In this document: one piece after another, positions 42,149 to 54,292 of the stretch
How the letters are laid out: each line of letters begins with the position of its first letter
How positions within the stretch are numbered: the first letter of the stretch is position 1
Source: Streptomyces sp. NBC_00236
Lineage (GTDB): Bacteria; Actinomycetota; Actinomycetes; Streptomycetales; Streptomycetaceae
Direction: 5' to 3'
Assembly: GCF_036195045.1 (NCBI RefSeq)
Contig: NZ_CP108100.1
Location: forward strand, 7,998,001-8,062,000
Length of the DNA stretch: 64,000 bases
Notes under the pieces: generated by a model
What the model was told of the DNA's origin: nothing
The model's input: only the letters and a program-made list of their open reading frames with translations
Databases searched by the model: none
Translations under genes and position numbers: made by a program

Positions 42149-43969
42149 ATGGGTGGTGAACGGCATGAGCCGCCGCCGGACGGGGTCGGGGCCGAGCTGG
42201 ACCAGATCGATGCCCTGAACAGCATGGACGCGCCCCGGCCCGGCCCCCGGGACCCGCAGGCGCACGCCGACGGGACGGAGGAGGCTGCCAGGCGTCGCGA
42301 CTCCCGGCTGCTCTCCGCAGGGCACGCCGTCGCCGAGGCGGACTCGCTCGACGAGGCGCTGAGGCTGGTGGACGCCCTGTACGCCCCCGAATTCCCGCTG
42401 GACGGCCAGTGCGTGTTCGGGCTCGTAGAGGGGACCCTGACGGCACTGGGGCAGTACGGCTTCCGTCCGGGCGGAGCCGACCGCGGGTTCCGGATGCCGA
42501 TGAAGACCGGCTACCCGGCCGCCGAAGTCGCCAGAACCGGCCGGGCCGTGTACCTCGCCACCCAGGAGGAGTACCGCCGTCGCTTCCCGGCGACCTGGCA
42601 CATGTCCGCCCGCAAGAGCCGCAAGGCGTGGGCGTTCGTTCCGCTCGTGACCGCCGGACGGGTCACCGGAGTGTGGCTGGCCGCCTTCCGCGCATCGGTG
42701 GAGTTCAACGCCGCCGAGCGATCGCTGCTGACGCTGACCGGACGCATGCTCGCCCAGGTACTGGAGCGCGCCCGGGCCAGCAGGGCCGAACTGGAACTCT
42801 CCCGCGGCCTGCGCCACAGCATGCGCACGGACGGCCCCGCCATGACCGGACTCAGCGTGGCGACGCGCTATGTGCCGACCGGGGGCGGGCTCATGGTCGG
42901 CGGGGACTGGTACGACAGCATCGACCTGCCCAACGGCCGGCTGGCCCTCGTCATCGGCGACGTCCAGGGACACGATGTGCACGCCGCCGGTCTGATGGCC
43001 CAGCTGCGCACCGCCGTGCACGCGTACGCCGCGGAGGGGCACGGCCCGGATGCCGTACTGGCACGCGCCTCGCGCTTCCTGACCACCCTCGACGAGGACC
43101 GGTTCGCCACCTGCCTCTACATCGAGGCCGACCCGTCCACCGGTGACCTGCACATCGCACGCGCCGGGCATCCGCACCCGGTGCTGCGCACGCCGGACGG
43201 GACCTGCCTGATCAAGCACATCAGCGGGGGTCTGCCGCTGGGCCTGATGCCCGGCGAGGAGGACTACCCCGTCGACATCGTGCGGCTGCACGACGACGAG
43301 GTCCTCATGCTGTGCACGGACGGGCTGATCGAGAACGGCGGCCACGACATGTACACCGGCTGGGTCCGGGTGCGCGACGCGTTCTCGCCCGGCCCCGTCG
43401 AGGACCTCGAGGGAATGGCCGACCGCCTGATGACGGCCGTTCTCAGCGCCGAGCCCCGGGACCGGGACGGCGACACCGCTCGGGACGGCGACGACATCGC
43501 CCTGCTGCTTCTGCGCCGGGACCCCGGACAGTCGCGGGCGGAGGTCAGCCGACGCCGCCTGATGCTGACCGTGGGCCAGGACCAGGGCGAAGGGCTCTCC
43601 GAGGCCCGCGCCGAACTGAAGGCGCTCCTGCACGACTGGGCGAGGCCCGACCAGGTGGACACCGCGGTGCTCCTCACCACCGAACTCCTCGGCAACGTAC
43701 TCGTCCACACGGACCAGGACGGTGCCCTCAACGCGTACGTCACCGGCGAGACCGGACGTCGCCGGCTGCTCGTCGAGGTCATGGACCGGGGCGACGAACT
43801 GCCCCATCAGCGGACGCCCGGTGAGCTCGCCTCGTCGGGCCGGGGGCTGATGCTGCTCGACATCCTGGCCGACCAGTGGGGCGTGCGCCCCGAACCCGAG
43901 GGAAAGACGGCCTGGTTCGCGCTCACCGAAGGACCCGCTGCGGACGCCGGCGACGCCACGACGGACTGA
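42149..43969 (+). CDS. GAF - PP2C (SpoIIE) - HATPase multidomain regulator
   Basis: The 606-residue protein has a GAF-like sensor (about 60-215), a SpoIIE-type PP2C serine phosphatase (about 225-435) with GGDWYDSIDL and GDVQGHDVHAAGLMAQL as the metal-binding blocks, and a C-terminal GHKL ATPase domain of the anti-sigma kinase type (TTELLGNVLVHTD with the N-box Asn, SGRGLMLLDILADQWG). Such proteins set the phosphorylation state of anti-sigma-factor antagonists. The chosen ATG 42149 follows GAAGGGA; ATG 42104 would add 15 residues. Confidence 0.87.
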   Translation: MGGERHEPPPDGVGAELDQIDALNSMDAPRPGPRDPQAHADGTEEAARRRDSRLLSAGHAVAEADSLDEALRLVDALYAPEFPLDGQCVFGLVEGTLTALGQYGFRPGGADRGFRMPMKTGYPAAEVARTGRAVYLATQEEYRRRFPATWHMSARKSRKAWAFVPLVTAGRVTGVWLAAFRASVEFNAAERSLLTLTGRMLAQVLERARASRAELELSRGLRHSMRTDGPAMTGLSVATRYVPTGGGLMVGGDWYDSIDLPNGRLALVIGDVQGHDVHAAGLMAQLRTAVHAYAAEGHGPDAVLARASRFLTTLDEDRFATCLYIEADPSTGDLHIARAGHPHPVLRTPDGTCLIKHISGGLPLGLMPGEEDYPVDIVRLHDDEVLMLCTDGLIENGGHDMYTGWVRVRDAFSPGPVEDLEGMADRLMTAVLSAEPRDRDGDTARDGDDIALLLLRRDPGQSRAEVSRRRLMLTVGQDQGEGLSEARAELKALLHDWARPDQVDTAVLLTTELLGNVLVHTDQDGALNAYVTGETGRRRLLVEVMDRGDELPHQRTPGELASSGRGLMLLDILADQWGVRPEPEGKTAWFALTEGPAADAGDATTD

Positions 43970-44014
43970 CGGCGAGGCGCGGCTCCCTCGGCCGCCCCGG
44001 TTTGCTGAGGTGTT

Positions 44015-44035
44015 CCTGTCAGAAGTGTTGACAGG
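44015..44035. promoter_or_regulatory. inverted repeat overlapping a -35 upstream of the cellulase gene
   Basis: CCTGTCA-N7-TGACAGG (44015-44021 and 44029-44035) is a perfect 7-bp dyad overlapping TTGACA (44028-44033), a consensus -35. It lies 34 bp upstream of the CebR box and may be a second operator for the cellulase promoter. Confidence 0.45.
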
Positions 44036-44069
44036 CTCCCTCGGCAGCTGGCTTCATGAGCAACGCCTA

Positions 44070-44083
44070 TGGGAGCGCTCCCA
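44070..44083. promoter_or_regulatory. CebR operator
   Basis: TGGGAGCGCTCCCA is the exact palindromic consensus of the cellobiose-responsive LacI-family repressor CebR of Streptomyces. It lies 50 bp before the GH9 cellulase start, so the gene should be derepressed by cellobiose and cellotriose. Confidence 0.92.
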
Positions 44084-44097
44084 CGTGGTTGCGGTGA

Positions 44098-46536
<2,439 letters not shown>

Positions 46537-46543
46537 GCGACGA

Positions 46544-46591
46544 AGGGGTGTGGTGCCGTCCCGGCGAGGGCCGGGACGGCACCACACCCCT
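46544..46591. terminator. bidirectional terminator
   Basis: Perfect 22-bp arms (46544-46565 and 46570-46591; arm starts AGGGGTGTGGTGCC) enclose a GAGG loop between the convergent cellulase and betaine-binding-protein genes. Confidence 0.92.
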
Positions 46592-46598
46592 CAGGCCG

Positions 46599-47564
46599 TC
46601 ACCCGGGGATCCACGCCCGCCACTTCTTCTCGTTCGCGTCCACCCACTCCTTGGCCGCGTCCTGGGGTGACATCTTCTGATCGGCGATCATCAGGGCGAC
46701 CTTGTTCTGGTCCTCCGTACCCCAGGAGAAGTTCTTGAGGAACGTGGCCGCCTTGCCGCCGGCGTTGGCGAACCGCGCGTTGAGGTACTTCTTCAGCGGG
46801 GTGTGCGGATAGGCGCACGCCACCTTCTCGGGCTCGGCGTCGCAGCCCTCCTCGTAGGCCGGAAGCTTCACCTCCGTCATCGGTACCTGCTCGAACAGCC
46901 ACTGCGGCTTGTACCAGTAGGTGAGGAACGGCTTCTTCTCCTTGGCGAACTGCTTGATCTGGGTGATCTGCGCCGCCTCGGACCCGGAGAACACGACCTG
47001 GTAGTCCAGGCCGAGGTTCTTCACGAGGGCCTTGTCGTTGGTGACGTACGACGGCGAACCGTCGAGCAACTGGCCCTTGCCGCCGCTCTCCGCTGTGCGG
47101 AAGCTGTCGGCGTACGTGTCGAGGTTGCGCCAGTCGGTGACGTCGGGATGCTGCTTCGCGAAGTACGTGGGCACGAACCAGCCGATGTGGCCGGTGACGC
47201 CGAGCTCCCCGCCCGACCGGATCGTCCCCTTGTCCTTGACGTACCGCGCCTCCTGGTCCGGGTGTCCCCAGTCCTCCAGGATCGCGTCCACCCGGCCCTG
47301 GCTCAGGGCGTCCCAGGCCGGCACCTCGTCGATCTGGACGGTGTCCACCCGGTATCCCAGCTCGTGTTCGAGGAGGTACTCGGCCACGGCCACATTCGCC
47401 TGGGCGCCCACCCACGACTGCACGGACAGGGTCACGGTCTTCGCGCCCCGTGCGTTGGCGAACGGCGAGGCCTGCTGCGTCATGTCCGCGGCACCGCAGC
47501 CCGCCACGGCGACGAGAGCCGTGGCCGATGCGAGTGCGACGACAGGAGTACGCGTACGAGCCAT
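46599..47564 (-). CDS. glycine betaine ABC substrate-binding lipoprotein
   Basis: The 321-residue protein has lipobox AVAGC and the OpuAC-type fold: VTLSVQSWVGAQANVAVAEY, DAILEDWGHPDQEARYV and PFLTYWYKPQWLFEQV. The Trp residues of these blocks fit the aromatic cage that holds quaternary ammonium groups. It is the last gene of the betaine operon and begins one base after the fused permease stop. Confidence 0.87.
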   Translation of the reverse strand: MARTRTPVVALASATALVAVAGCGAADMTQQASPFANARGAKTVTLSVQSWVGAQANVAVAEYLLEHELGYRVDTVQIDEVPAWDALSQGRVDAILEDWGHPDQEARYVKDKGTIRSGGELGVTGHIGWFVPTYFAKQHPDVTDWRNLDTYADSFRTAESGGKGQLLDGSPSYVTNDKALVKNLGLDYQVVFSGSEAAQITQIKQFAKEKKPFLTYWYKPQWLFEQVPMTEVKLPAYEEGCDAEPEKVACAYPHTPLKKYLNARFANAGGKAATFLKNFSWGTEDQNKVALMIADQKMSPQDAAKEWVDANEKKWRAWIPG

Positions 47565-47565
47565 G

Positions 47566-49533
47566 TCAGGCCCCCTTTCCGGAGCGGCGCCGGGTCGGCT
47601 GGGTGACCCGGTCGAGCATCAGGCCGAGGAGGACGATCGCGGCACCGGCGACCAGGCCGGTCGCCAGGTCGCCCTGCGCGAGGCCGAACACGGCGGAGTA
47701 GCCGAGCGAACCACCGCCGACCAGACCGCCGATCACCACGACGGCCAGGACCAGGACGACGCCCTGGTTGACGGCCAGGAGCAGGGCCGGGCGGGCCAGC
47801 GGCAGCTGGACCTTGACCAGTTGCTGGAAGCCCGTCGCGCCGAGGGAACGGGAGGACTCCATCGTGACGGGATCGACGCCGTTCATGCCCTGGGTGGTGA
47901 TCCGTACGACGGCGGGCAGCGCGTAGATCACGGCGGCGGCCACCGCCGGTGCGCGGCCGACGCCGAACAGGGCGACGACCGGGATGAGATAGACGAACTG
48001 CGGCATCGTCTGGAACACGTCCAGCACCGGGCGCAGCAGCCGTTCCACGCGTGCGTTGCGGGAGGCGGCGATCCCTACGGCGAATCCGGCCACCAGCGTC
48101 ACCGCGACACCGGCCAGCACCTGGGACAGCGTGTCGAGCGCGGGGTCCCAGACGTCGAGGACACCGATCGCGGCCATCGCGAGGACGGCGGTCAGCATGG
48201 TGCGCCAGGTGCCGATCAGCAGGGCGAGCACGGCGATCAGCAGGAGCACCGCCCACCAGGGCAGCCACTGCAGGCCGTCGCGCACCGGGTCGAGGACCCA
48301 GGTGGTGAACCGTCCGGCCCAGTCCGCGGTGCCCCCGACCACGGGCACACCCGCGTACAGGTGGTCGGTCATCCAGCCGACGGCCGTGTTGACCGGGCGG
48401 GTGATGTCGGCCGTCCAGCCGTCCGGCCAGCCCGTGGTGGAGACCAGACGGGCCACGACGGCGGCCGCCACCGTGCCGGCCGCGGCGACGGCCCAGCCGA
48501 GCCCGGCCGATCCGGGGCGCGGCGCGGCGCCCAGACGGTGACCGGCCGCGGAGGTGACGCGGTCGAGCACCACGGCGAGCAGCACGATCGGGATCCCGGC
48601 CGCGAGTGCGGCACCGACGTCCACGGACGCGAGCGCCTGGTAGACGCGGTCACCGAGACCGCCGGCGCCGATCACGGAGGCGATCACGGCCATCGACAGC
48701 GCCATCATGATCGTCTGGTTGAGACCGAGCAGCAGCTCCCTGCGCGCCAGCGGAAGGCGTGCGGAGAACAGCCGCTGCCGCCCGGTGGCACCGAGCGAGG
48801 CCGCCGCCTCCATCACTCCCGCGTCGGCGTCGCGCAGCCCGAGAGCCGTCAGCCGGGCCATCGGCGGCGCCGCGTAGACGACGGTCGCGAGGACCGCGGC
48901 GGGGACACCGATGCCGAACACGAGGACCACCGGCAGCAGATACGCGAACGCCGGCATGACCTGCATGGTGTCGAGCACCGGCCGCAGGATTCGGAAGACG
49001 CGGTCCGACAGCCCGGCGGCCAGGCCGAGGACCGCGCCGAGCGCCACCGACGCCAGGACGGCGACGACCATCAGGGCCAGCGTCTGCATGGTGGGCACCC
49101 ACATGCCGAGCACGGCGCAGACGAGGAAGGCGACGACGGCGGTCACCGCGAGCCTGAGGCCCGCCACCCGCCAGGCGATCAGCCCGGCGGCCGCTGTGAC
49201 ACCCGCCCAGCCGGCGGCGAGCAGGACCAGGTAGACACCGCGGACCGAGAGCACGACGGCGTTGCTGAGGTGCCCGAAGAAGTAGAGGAACAGCGGATGC
49301 GTGTCGCGGTTGTCGATGATCCAGTCGCTGACGTCCCCGAGCGGTCCGGTGAGATCGACGGTGAGGCTCGCGGGCCACGCACCGTGGCCGACGAGGACGC
49401 TGCCGAGCACCAGCAGCACGGCCGCCCCGGTGAGCAGGAGCGTCGTTCGGTGCCGGGCGAGCGAAGCCGCCGGCCCGGCCTTGCCGAGCGGGGCGGCGGG
49501 TGCGGCGGACGCGGTCGCTGTCATATCGCCCAC
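47566..49533 (-). CDS. glycine betaine ABC permease, two permease domains fused
   Basis: The 655-residue protein contains two ProW-like permease units in one chain. Each has an EAA loop: EAAASLGATGRQRLFSARL and ESSRSLGATGFQQLVKVQLP. Each also has its own set of membrane helices. Most relatives have one domain and dimerise, so this fusion supplies both halves of the channel. The start is GTG 49533 or ATG 49524. It lies between the ATPase and binding-protein genes. Confidence 0.88.
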   Translation of the reverse strand: MGDMTATASAAPAAPLGKAGPAASLARHRTTLLLTGAAVLLVLGSVLVGHGAWPASLTVDLTGPLGDVSDWIIDNRDTHPLFLYFFGHLSNAVVLSVRGVYLVLLAAGWAGVTAAAGLIAWRVAGLRLAVTAVVAFLVCAVLGMWVPTMQTLALMVVAVLASVALGAVLGLAAGLSDRVFRILRPVLDTMQVMPAFAYLLPVVLVFGIGVPAAVLATVVYAAPPMARLTALGLRDADAGVMEAAASLGATGRQRLFSARLPLARRELLLGLNQTIMMALSMAVIASVIGAGGLGDRVYQALASVDVGAALAAGIPIVLLAVVLDRVTSAAGHRLGAAPRPGSAGLGWAVAAAGTVAAAVVARLVSTTGWPDGWTADITRPVNTAVGWMTDHLYAGVPVVGGTADWAGRFTTWVLDPVRDGLQWLPWWAVLLLIAVLALLIGTWRTMLTAVLAMAAIGVLDVWDPALDTLSQVLAGVAVTLVAGFAVGIAASRNARVERLLRPVLDVFQTMPQFVYLIPVVALFGVGRAPAVAAAVIYALPAVVRITTQGMNGVDPVTMESSRSLGATGFQQLVKVQLPLARPALLLAVNQGVVLVLAVVVIGGLVGGGSLGYSAVFGLAQGDLATGLVAGAAIVLLGLMLDRVTQPTRRRSGKGA

Positions 49534-49585
49534 CCGCCGATGCCGTTCGGGCGGCCCGGTGGCCCGGAGGCGTAGATCACGCGCA

Positions 49586-50635
49586 TCACGCGGCCTCCTT
49601 CACGGCCGGGACCCCGGCCACGACGCCGAGCAGACACGCGTGGTCGACCACGCCCAGGCAGCGCCCGTCCTCGACCACACGTGCCGTCTCCCCGGTCCGG
49701 ACGACCGCCTCGATCGCCTCGGAAACGGTGGCGTCCGGGGCCAGCGCGGGACCGGAGACGCTCTCCGCGCTGTCGGCCGGGCGCATGGCGGCCCGGACGG
49801 TCACGACCTGCTCGCGCGGCACGTCCCGGACGAAGTCGCGGACGTAGTCGTCGGCGGGCGAGCCCACGATCTCCTCCGGTGTGCCGAGCTGCACGATCCG
49901 GCCGTCACGCATCAGCGCGATGCGGTCGCCGAGCTTCAGGGCCTCGTTCAGGTCGTGGGTGATGAAGACCATCGTGCGGCCCTCCTCGCGGTGCAGCCGT
50001 ACGACCTCCTCCTGCATGTCGCGGCGGATCAGCGGGTCGAGCGCGCTGAACGGCTCGTCGAACAGCAGCACTTCGGGGTCGACGGCGAGCGCCCGCGCCA
50101 GCCCGACCCGCTGCTGCTGACCGCCGGAGAGCTGCCCGGGGCGACGGTTCTCCAGCCCGTCGAGGCCGACCTTGGCGATGAACCCGGCTGCCCGCTCACG
50201 GCGATCGGCCCGGCCCATGCCCTGGATCTCCAGGCCGTAGGCCACGTTGTCGAGGACCGAGCGGTGCGGAAGCAGTCCGAAGTGCTGGAAGACCATGGAG
50301 GCCCGGTGGCGGCGCAGTTCACGCAGCCGGCCGGCGTTCATCGCCAGCACGTCCTCGCCGTCCATCGTGACCTCACCGGAGGTCGGCTCGATGAGCCGGG
50401 TGAGGCAGCGCACCAGGGTGGACTTGCCCGAACCGGACAGTCCCATCACGACGAACACCTCGCCCTTGCGGACGTCGAAGGAGACGTCACGCACGGCGGC
50501 GGTGCAGCCCGTGCGTGTGCGCAGCTCCGCGGCGTCGAGCGCGCCGAGTTCGGCGTCACCGGGTATGCGGTCGGCCTTCGGCCCGAACACCTTCCAGAGG
50601 TTGCGTACGGAGAAGACGTGCGGTGGTGTGTTCAT
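49586..50635 (-). CDS. glycine betaine ABC transporter ATPase (ProV/OpuAA-type)
   Basis: The 349-residue protein has Walker [19 protein letters not shown], the ProV-specific [16 protein letters not shown], signature [15 protein letters not shown] and Walker [15 protein letters not shown] short C-terminal region with CBS-like segments ([17 protein letters not shown]) may sense ionic strength. The ATG overlaps the betA stop by 4 bp, so betaine synthesis and uptake genes are translationally coupled. Confidence 0.9.
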   Translation of the reverse strand: MNTPPHVFSVRNLWKVFGPKADRIPGDAELGALDAAELRTRTGCTAAVRDVSFDVRKGEVFVVMGLSGSGKSTLVRCLTRLIEPTSGEVTMDGEDVLAMNAGRLRELRRHRASMVFQHFGLLPHRSVLDNVAYGLEIQGMGRADRRERAAGFIAKVGLDGLENRRPGQLSGGQQQRVGLARALAVDPEVLLFDEPFSALDPLIRRDMQEEVVRLHREEGRTMVFITHDLNEALKLGDRIALMRDGRIVQLGTPEEIVGSPADDYVRDFVRDVPREQVVTVRAAMRPADSAESVSGPALAPDATVSEAIEAVVRTGETARVVEDGRCLGVVDHACLLGVVAGVPAVKEAA

Positions 50636-52173
50636 CGGGCATGACCCCCATAGGTGGCGCCGAGCAGATCCGCGCATTTCTCGCCGACCATCAGGACCCC
50701 GATCATCGGGTTGACGGTCGTCATGGTCGGGAAGACCGACGCGTCGGCTATCCGGATGCCGTCGAGGCCGCGGATCCGCAGATCGGGTGCGACCACGGCG
50801 AGCGCGTCGTCGGGTGCCCCCATCCGGCAGGTTCCGGCCGGGTGGTAGACGGTGTGCGCGACCTTGCGCGCGTACTCGCTCAGATCCTCGTCGGAGGTGA
50901 CCTCGGGCCCCGGGCAGACCTCCCGCTTCAGCCAGCCGGCCAGGGGCTCCTGGGCGGCGATCTCCCGGGCCATCCTGATCCCGTCGACGAGCGTGCGTCC
51001 GTCGTAGTCCTCCGCATCGGTGAAGTAGCGGAAGTCCAGGGCGGGTTTGACCTCGGGGTCGGGGCTCGTCAGGTACAGCCGGCCGCGACTGCGCGGCTTG
51101 GGGATGTTCGGCGTCATCGACACCCCGTGCGGCGGGCGCTCGTAGCCGAGCCGCTCGGGGTTGTCCGTGAACGGGATCTGGTAGAAGTGGAACATCAGGT
51201 CGGGGCCCGGACTGTCCGGATCCCGCCGTACGAAGAGCCCGGCGTCGCTGTCCATCGCGGAGTTCTCGGGGATCGGCCCGTGCGTCTCCCAGACGATGAC
51301 CGACTCGGGGTGGTCGAGCAGGTTCTCACCGACCCCGGGCAGGTCGTGCGTCACCGGAATACCGAGCTTCTCCAGCTCCCCACGGTGACCGATCCCGGAG
51401 TGCATCAGCAGCCGGGGCGTGTCCACCGCACCCGCGCACACCACGACTTCGCGCCGGGCCCGCACGACCCGCTCCTCGCCGTTTGCCGTCCGCACGCGCA
51501 CACCGGTTGCCCGGGTGCCGTCGAACTCCAGGCGGAACGCCCAGGTCTCCAGGGCGATACGGAGGTTCGGCCGGTCCAGGAAGGGATGCAGATACGCGAC
51601 CGACGCCGAGGACCGCTTGTTGTTCTCCGGGTGGTAGGCGAGGTCGAAGAACCCCACACCGTCCCGGAAGGCCTCCTTGTTGAAGCCCTCGACGCGCGGC
51701 ACCCCGAGCGCCGTCTGCGCGGCGTCGACGAAGTCGCGTGCGATGGCGTTCCGGTCGGCCTCGTCGACGGGGACGATGTTGTTGCGCAGACGGCCGAAGT
51801 ACGGGTCCATCGACGACGCGTCCCAGCCGGCCGCACCGGCCGCCGCCCACTCGTCCCAGTCGGACGGCAGCGGCTTGAAGGCGATCAGTGTGTTGTGGGA
51901 CGAGCAGCCGCCGAGCACGCGTGCCCTGCTGTGCCGGATGTACGAGTTGCCGCGCGGCTGCTCGGTGGTGGGGTAGTCGTAGTCCAGCTCCCCGCCGAGC
52001 AGGCCCATCCAGCGGCGCAGGGTCAGCACGTCGTCGCGCCCCACGTCGCTCGGTCCGCCCTCGATGAGGGCGACGGTCACGTCGGGGTTCTCGGTCAGCC
52101 GGGACGCGATCACCGAACCGGCGGTGCCGCCGCCGACGATGACGTAGTCGTAGGGGGTCATGTCGTTCTCCAT
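50632..52173 (-). CDS. betA: choline dehydrogenase-like GMC oxidoreductase
   Basis: The 513-residue flavoprotein has the FAD-binding motif [19 protein letters not shown], the GMC signature [31 protein letters not shown] and the catalytic His region [13 protein letters not shown]. In the context of betB and a betaine importer it most likely oxidises choline to betaine aldehyde. Other GMC alcohol oxidases look alike, so the substrate rests on context. It lies 15 bp after betB and overlaps the ATPase gene. Confidence 0.87.
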   Translation of the reverse strand: MENDMTPYDYVIVGGGTAGSVIASRLTENPDVTVALIEGGPSDVGRDDVLTLRRWMGLLGGELDYDYPTTEQPRGNSYIRHSRARVLGGCSSHNTLIAFKPLPSDWDEWAAAGAAGWDASSMDPYFGRLRNNIVPVDEADRNAIARDFVDAAQTALGVPRVEGFNKEAFRDGVGFFDLAYHPENNKRSSASVAYLHPFLDRPNLRIALETWAFRLEFDGTRATGVRVRTANGEERVVRARREVVVCAGAVDTPRLLMHSGIGHRGELEKLGIPVTHDLPGVGENLLDHPESVIVWETHGPIPENSAMDSDAGLFVRRDPDSPGPDLMFHFYQIPFTDNPERLGYERPPHGVSMTPNIPKPRSRGRLYLTSPDPEVKPALDFRYFTDAEDYDGRTLVDGIRMAREIAAQEPLAGWLKREVCPGPEVTSDEDLSEYARKVAHTVYHPAGTCRMGAPDDALAVVAPDLRIRGLDGIRIADASVFPTMTTVNPMIGVLMVGEKCADLLGATYGGHAR

Positions 52174-52188
52174 CGCCTCTGCTCCCGT

Positions 52189-53700
52189 TCAGCCCGCGAA
52201 CCAGCGCACCGGGCGCGGGGCGAGGTTCTGGTAGATGTGCTTGGCCTCGCGGTACTCGGCCAGGCCCGTCGGGCCGAGTTCCCGGCCGATGCCGGACTTG
52301 CCGAAGCCGCCCCATTCCGCCTGCGGCAGGTAGGGGTGGAAGTCGTTGATCCAGACCGTGCCGTGCCTCAGCCGCGCCGCGACCCGGCGGCCGCGGCCCG
52401 CGTCCGCCGTCCACACGCCGCCGGCCAGGCCGTACTCGGTGTCGTTGGCGAGAGCGACGGCCTCGTCCTCCGTACGGAAGGTCTCGACCGTCAGCACCGG
52501 TCCGAACACCTCCTCGCGTACGACGCGCATGGTGCGGTCGCAGTGGTCCAGCACCGTCGGCCGGTAGAAGTAGCCGGGCCCCTGGGGACGTTCACCGCCC
52601 GCCCGCAGCACCGCTCCGTCCTTGAGCGCGGAGGCGACGAACTCCTCGGTCCTGGCGAGCTGTGCGGCGGAGACGAGCGGACCGCACTCCACACCGTCGT
52701 CCGTGCCGCGGCCGATGCGGATCCGCTCGGCGCGGCGGGCGAGTTCGGCCACGAACCGCTCGCGCACCGACTCCTCGACGATCAGCCGGGATCCGGCGGA
52801 GCAGACCTGGCCGCTGTGGATGAACGCGGCGTTCAGCGCCTGGTCGACCGCGGTGTCGAACCCGTCCTCGGTGGCGCACGCGTCGGCGAACACCACGTTG
52901 GGGTTCTTGCCGCCGAGTTCGAGCGCGACCTTCTTGACGGAGTCCGCGGCGGCGCGCATCACCTTCGTGCCGCTGGCCAGCCCACCGGTGAAGGACACCA
53001 GGTCGACATCCGGGTGTTCCGCCAGCCGGGCGCCGACGGTGGCGCCCGCACCGGTCACGATGTTCGCCACACCGGCCGGCAGCCCCGCCTCGGCGAGCAG
53101 CGCGAGAAGGGCGACGGTGGTGAGCGGGGTGATCTCGCTGGGCTTCACCACGAAGGTGTTGCCGGCGGCGAGCGCCGGAGCGATCTTCCAACTCGCCTGG
53201 AGCAGCGGATAGTTCCACGGGGTGATGAGGCCGCAGACACCCACGGGCTCGTGCACCACGACGCTGTGGATCTCCTCGGACCCGGCGTCGACGACCCGCC
53301 CGCCGCTCTCGTTCACGACGAGATCGGCGAAGTAGCGGAAGGCGTCGCGCACACAGTCCACGTCAACTCGGCCCTCTTCTAGGGTCTTTCCCGCGTCGCG
53401 GCACTCCAGGGCGCCGAGCCGCTCCCGGTCGCGCTCCAGCAGGTCCGCCACCCGCCGGAGCAGTGCGGCGCGCTCGGCGACGGGCGTGCGTGGCCAGGGC
53501 CCCGTGTCGAAGGCGGCCCTGGCGGCGGCGACCGCGGCGTCCGCGTCCACGGAGTCGCCCTCCGACACGACGGTGAGGACGGTCGCGTCGACGGGGTCGA
53601 GGATCTCGCGCGTGGCGCCGGAGGCGGCCGCTCGCCACTCTCCCGCTACCTGGATGGTGTGTTGTGCCGACACGTCGCGTGCTGCCCCTTCGTTGGCCAT
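52189..53700 (-). CDS. betB: betaine aldehyde dehydrogenase-like enzyme
   Basis: The 503-residue aldehyde dehydrogenase has the glutamate motif LELGGKNPNVVFAD and the catalytic Cys in FIHSGQVCSAGSRLIVEE. PWNYPLLQASWKIAPALAAG and EVFGPVLTVETF complete the family pattern. It should oxidise betaine aldehyde to glycine betaine with NAD(P). It is the first gene of the five-gene operon; ATG 53700 was chosen because the upstream frame is Arg-rich and lacks family similarity. Confidence 0.87.
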   Translation of the reverse strand: MANEGAARDVSAQHTIQVAGEWRAAASGATREILDPVDATVLTVVSEGDSVDADAAVAAARAAFDTGPWPRTPVAERAALLRRVADLLERDRERLGALECRDAGKTLEEGRVDVDCVRDAFRYFADLVVNESGGRVVDAGSEEIHSVVVHEPVGVCGLITPWNYPLLQASWKIAPALAAGNTFVVKPSEITPLTTVALLALLAEAGLPAGVANIVTGAGATVGARLAEHPDVDLVSFTGGLASGTKVMRAAADSVKKVALELGGKNPNVVFADACATEDGFDTAVDQALNAAFIHSGQVCSAGSRLIVEESVRERFVAELARRAERIRIGRGTDDGVECGPLVSAAQLARTEEFVASALKDGAVLRAGGERPQGPGYFYRPTVLDHCDRTMRVVREEVFGPVLTVETFRTEDEAVALANDTEYGLAGGVWTADAGRGRRVAARLRHGTVWINDFHPYLPQAEWGGFGKSGIGRELGPTGLAEYREAKHIYQNLAPRPVRWFAG

Positions 53701-53897
53701 GGATTCGACGCCGGGTGATTCCCAGCGGTCTGGCCGTCTGCCCCGGAAGAGGGAAGCCATGCGTGGCGGCAGCCGGGAAGTGACCCTGCTCACGCGCAGG
53801 GCGACGGGTTGTGGTGCTGAGCGGCAGGCCGGTCCGGTCGCGTAGCGTGGTGCCCGCCGGGCTGGGGACCGAACGGTGTTGCCGACCGGGGGAGCGC

Positions 53898-54194
53898 ATG
53901 GGCGCGGAGTACGTCGTGGGGGTCGCCGGGATCGTCGTGGTCATCGCGGGCGTGGTGGCTGTCGCGCTGATCCTGCGGAGCGGATCGGTCCTGCGCCCCG
54001 TGGTCGTCCACCCGTCGTGCGCCACGTGCGGGCACGCACAGCCCGAGCACCGGTCCGGGGGCGGGGCGACGACCCGGTGCCATCACGCGTACGGGCACGA
54101 CAGCTGGAACAACGACAGTTACGGAGACAGCGGGCGCACGTTCGGTGAGGTGTGCGGCTGCCCCGAGTTCCGGAACGGGGACGGCGCGATGTGA
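53898..54194 (+). CDS. small membrane-anchored Cys/His-rich protein
   Basis: The 98-residue protein has one N-terminal membrane segment (YVVGVAGIVVVIAGVVAVAL), then a soluble tail with CATCGHAQPEH, RCHHAYGHD and CGCPEF. The Cys and His spacing suggests a single zinc site. A GGGGGAG ribosome binding site precedes ATG 53898. The function is unknown. Confidence 0.7.
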   Translation: MGAEYVVGVAGIVVVIAGVVAVALILRSGSVLRPVVVHPSCATCGHAQPEHRSGGGATTRCHHAYGHDSWNNDSYGDSGRTFGEVCGCPEFRNGDGAM

Positions 54195-54292
54195 AGCCGC
54201 ATCTGCCCCCACCGATGCCGAGCGGGCGGGTGACCGCCTCGGGAGGTACGGGTCACCGTGCCCGGTCCGGGCAGATCGCTATTGTCTGGCGG

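Noticed and set aside
47032..49575. An 847-codon plus-strand open frame opposite the betaine permease
   Set aside because: The product is an extreme His/Asp/Gly/Arg mixture and overlaps a convincing transporter gene on the other strand.
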